Source of the DNA: Tubiluchus corallicola | Lineage: Eukaryota > Priapulida > Priapulimorpha > Priapulimorphida > Tubiluchidae | Length of the DNA stretch: 64,000 nt | Direction: 5' to 3' | Assembly (NCBI GenBank): GCA_030141605.1 | Contig: JAQGDQ010002371.1 | Coordinates: forward strand, 442,547 to 506,546 | Shown here: in pieces, positions 61,282 to 64,000 of the stretch | Position numbering within the stretch: the first letter of the stretch is position 1 | How the letters are laid out: every line of letters starts with the position of its first letter | Program-made: the position numbers and the translations under genes | The notes under the pieces: generated by a model | The model's input: the letters and a program-made list of their open reading frames with translations, nothing else | Told to the model about the DNA's origin: nothing | The model's database searches: none

Positions 61282-61755
61282 TATTATCATCATTATTATT
61301 ATTATTATGACAGTCAAACCGGATTGCAAAAAAAATTGACGCTAAGCGAGTTTGGCATTATAAATAGAGCGTTATTACGAGTTATGATCGTCGTTGTCAT
61401 CGTCGTCGTCATTGTCATCATCATCATCATTATTAGTATTATTTCATTTCGAGCATAAAAATATACATATCGTAGATTTTTCCTTTATTATTTTAATGTT
61501 TATTTTACTGCGTAATCCACCAAACAATTATTTTGCATGCAGTTATTAGCACGATTCATTTAACAGAATGACAATTGAAAAATAATAATGGGGCAAGAGT
61601 TTACAGCCCGAGTATACAACTTTTTAACAGCTTTATAATTAAGGTTGAGCATAATTGCAAACTCTATTACAAAAAGTGCGAGAATTTGAGATGGGGGAGA
61701 TAAGGAGAAGATAATTATGGCGAGGAAAGAACGGAAGCACGTGTGTGTGTGTGTG

Positions 61756-61787
<32 letters not shown>

Positions 61788-61828
61788 CGTGCGTGTGTGC
61801 GTGCGTGCGTGCGTGCGTGTGTGTGTGG
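61158..61828. repeat. Compound repeat D2: ATT/CAT microsatellite, ~300-bp unit, GT microsatellite
   Basis: Starts ACTACAGCAGGA, then ATT and CAT triplets (61171-61308). After an extra GTC/GTCATC stretch (61380-61430) comes the unit shared with D1, and then a GT run (61738-61828). The poly-Ile and poly-Met ORFs here are artefacts. Confidence 0.8.
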
Positions 61829-61829
61829 T

Positions 61830-62284
61830 GCTAAAACGTGGCAAAAATACTTGGAATTTGATACAACGTGTAAGTTCTTAACACATGATATACGTGAATT
61901 TGAATGAGTCGAATTAACAAATCAGCCTAGCTAAAAATACCCACACAAAATCAAATATATTATGTGTGTGCACATACATATTCTCCTATCAATCCCATTT
62001 TTTGCTTTATTTGCGGTTTTATTTTATCAGTCAGTTAACAAATGACCTATTGATGAAAATATATCACAACACAAATGCCGTTTTCAGATTTTTAAATTCA
62101 ATAGCTAGCATAGGCTTTATCGTCTGACAATGACACATTTATCACTCTTCAGTCACAAAGCCAGTAAACTAACGTTATATTTTATACAGAATGTACTGTC
62201 ACAAAAATATGTTTAGGCGTGTAATATGAATCGTGTAAATGCTTTGTATATATAGTTCTTAATTTGTCTTAAGTTCATTAAAGA
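61830..62284. other. Intergenic, nothing recognised
   Basis: AT-rich stretch with no supported gene or repeat. Confidence 0.5.
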
Positions 62285-62400
62285 TTATGTAAATTAGCGA
62301 AGCTGTTTTCTCGGTGGTATCAGTTGGATAGTCAACATTGGTTTTCTGTCAGAGTGCGCACTCTTTCCGTTTCGGTTGGGACAGGTGAACAGGTAGACAG
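62285..62400 (-). pseudogene. Decayed pentraxin last-exon relic
   Basis: The minus strand reads TCPTETERVRTLTENQ before a stop. Further on, at the DNA level, come GAGAAAACAGCTTCGCTAAT and TTACATAAT, closely matching the KKTASLIY region of the locus C and C2 last exon. Stops and shifts show decay. It indicates at least one more, older copy of this gene type. Confidence 0.65.
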
Positions 62401-63018
62401 GGACAGGTAGTCACTCAAATGTGACTTAGGTAAGTCAAATGTAGATGCGGTACTTTGAATAAATCGGTAACTAACTCATTTAAGAAATTACAAAAAGATA
62501 AACCAAATTAAAATTATATTTTATGGTCATGGTGCTATCGGCAGCAGCAATTTTTATTATATTTAATTAATTTGCAACTATTTGTATGGACGTTAATACA
62601 TTTTTCAAATGTAAAGAAAATGTTTATCTGATAAGAAGCACCGCATTCTATTTCTTTGAGTTCAGTGGTTGCTGGAGTTTGAGAGCCAAACAAGACAAGC
62701 CTGCTCCTGCCTTCCCAGGTCTTGTCTCCCAACTGTTTCGGCGTGAATGTGAGGGAGTGGTGAACCTTCAAGGGTAAATTCGTTTTCTTTGTGTTTTTAT
62801 GTCTAGCCAGCTATTCGTTCTTTTTCGGTTATAAAATCACTCTTTCCAACAGTAACATTTAGTTTTACAAAATTAGTGGGTTTGTCAGGATTTTGGTCGG
62901 GCCTTATACTCTTTCAAAGCTAGTAAATGTCTCCCAGTTGCATGTTTCCGGATGTCGACCTCGAACCGAGGCCTCTCGCTCACCGATAACTCTGGCTCGA
63001 ATCGTCCAGGGGTGATTA
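62401..63018. other. Intergenic, nothing firm
   Basis: No supported gene. On the minus strand around 62950-62965, GGTTCGAGGTC resembles a tRNA B box, but no cloverleaf could be drawn. Confidence 0.4.
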
Positions 63019-64000
63019 CTACGGTGCACTAGATGCTGCATTGATTATAGAGCCCTAAATGCAATTACCATCAAAGACAGTTATCCTTTACCCTGTATAG
63101 ATGACTCGATAGATGCACTATCAGGCTCTGAATGGTTTTCCACCCTTGACTTGAAATCTGGGTATCACCAGGTCGAAATGCACCCTAACGACAAGGAGAA
63201 GACGGCTTTCATTACACATAGAGGCCTCTGGCAATTCAAGGCTATGCCTTTTTTATGGAGCAGGTCCTGACTGGCCTTCATTGGCGTACCCTACTAATCT
63301 ACCTCGATGACGTGATAGTTTATGGCCACACCTTTGACGAACACTTGGAGCGTCTACAAGAGGTCTTCACTCGCTTCCAAGCAGCCGGACTGAAACTTAA
63401 CGCTGAGAAATGTCTACTTACACAAAAGCAGGTAACTTACCTTGGACACATTGTCAGTTCCCAAGGAGTACACACCGATCCTGCAAAAACTGATGCAGTA
63501 GCGAAATGGCCTATACCAACAAACTTGACTGAGCTACGTAGTTTTCTTGGCCTTTGTACATACTACAGGCGCTTCATCAAAGACTTTGCAAAAATAGCAG
63601 CTCCACTGCACGAACTAACTCGTAAACATCAACCTTTCTTGTGGCAACAAGACCAGCTGCAGTCTTTTGAGAGACTTAAAGCCTTGCTTACTTCCTCCCC
63701 TGTACTAGCGCATCCTCATTTCGATAGAGATTTCATACTTGACACCGATGCTAGTAATGTCGCCATCGGTGCTGTACTCTCTCAAGTTCAAAATGGACAC
63801 GAACGTGTAATTGCCTATTACAGTCAAACACTTAACCCCGCAGAACGCAATTACTGTGCCACTAGACGTGAACTCCTGGCCGTGATAAAAGCGGTGACCA
63901 ACTTCCATCACTATCTTTACGGAAAACTCTTTTCTATACGTACCGACCATGCGGCACTTCGCTGGCTTCGCACGCTTAAGCGCCCGGAAGGCCAATTAGC
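63019..64000 (+). mobile_element. Ty3/gypsy retrotransposon pol (RT and RNase H), runs off the window
   Basis: Frame 1 from about 63037 reads CIDYRALNAITIKDSYPLP, DLKSGYHQVEMHPNDKEKTA and FKAMPF. About a dozen codons normally carrying the GLCNAPATF motif are then missing. The frame resumes at ATG 63255 and stays open to the edge (248 codons) with LLIYLDDVIVYG (catalytic YLDD), KCLLTQKQVTYLGHIVS, LRSFLGLCTYYRRFIKDFAK, and an RNase H-like region with DTDASNVAIGAVLSQ and ATRRELLAVIKAV. Base composition is visibly more GC-rich than the surroundings, suggesting recent arrival. The 5' part (gag, protease, LTR) is absent on the left, so it is 5'-truncated or rearranged. Confidence 0.93.

Noticed and set aside
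60841-61339. 162-codon minus ORF with poly-Met and a plus ORF with poly-Ile
   Set aside because: Mostly CAT/ATT microsatellite; the rest is antisense to duplicated non-coding flank.
62930-63005. tRNA gene or tRNA-derived SINE suggested by GGTTCGAGGTC on the minus strand
   Set aside because: No acceptor stem, anticodon arm or convincing A box could be drawn.

Overview
The window is AT-rich animal nuclear DNA. Genes have many exons with GT-AG introns, intergenic and intronic space is long, and there are several classes of transposable element, microsatellites and large duplications. The best gene encodes a ciliary chaperonin (BBS12-like), so the source is a ciliated metazoan, most likely an invertebrate. 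I cannot name the phylum. Exon models were built by eye from splice sites, reading phase and protein family likeness.

Layout. Bases 7-122 look like the last exon of a gene that starts outside the window. Bases 123-6500 hold old inverted-repeat elements, including one of 951 bp with arms of about 258 bp. A BBS12-like gene runs forward from 6506 to 14257 in nine recognisable exons; its N-terminal exon was not found. The rest of the window is dominated by pentraxin-like genes. Copy A (16288-24069, minus) and copy B (48435-56058, minus) are seven-exon genes inside direct ~9.7-9.9 kb segmental duplicates (14894-24779 and 47141-56808). A divergent paralogue, locus C (28567-41825, minus), lies between them. 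An inverted copy of its last two exons (58013-60659, plus) follows copy B, and a decayed last-exon relic sits near 62285-62400.

Copy B reads as a complete secreted protein of 348 residues: signal peptide, linker, pentraxin domain with the calcium-binding residues in place, and a ~75-residue helical C-terminal extension that locus C shares. Copy A has lost the start codon used in B and the splice acceptor before exon 6. Locus C has lost two calcium-ligand positions, and its exon 5/6 and 6/7 reading phases do not fit my model.

Mobile DNA: a non-LTR reverse-transcriptase fossil is cut in two ways in the A and B blocks. In B it abuts an opposite-strand non-LTR fragment carrying PHD and endonuclease regions. 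Another RT fossil lies in an intron of locus C. A 1.34 kb hAT-type element with perfect 8-bp target duplications carries a gag-like reading frame. A smaller hAT-type element, a fold-back element and several MITE families are also present. A Ty3/gypsy pol region runs off the right edge.
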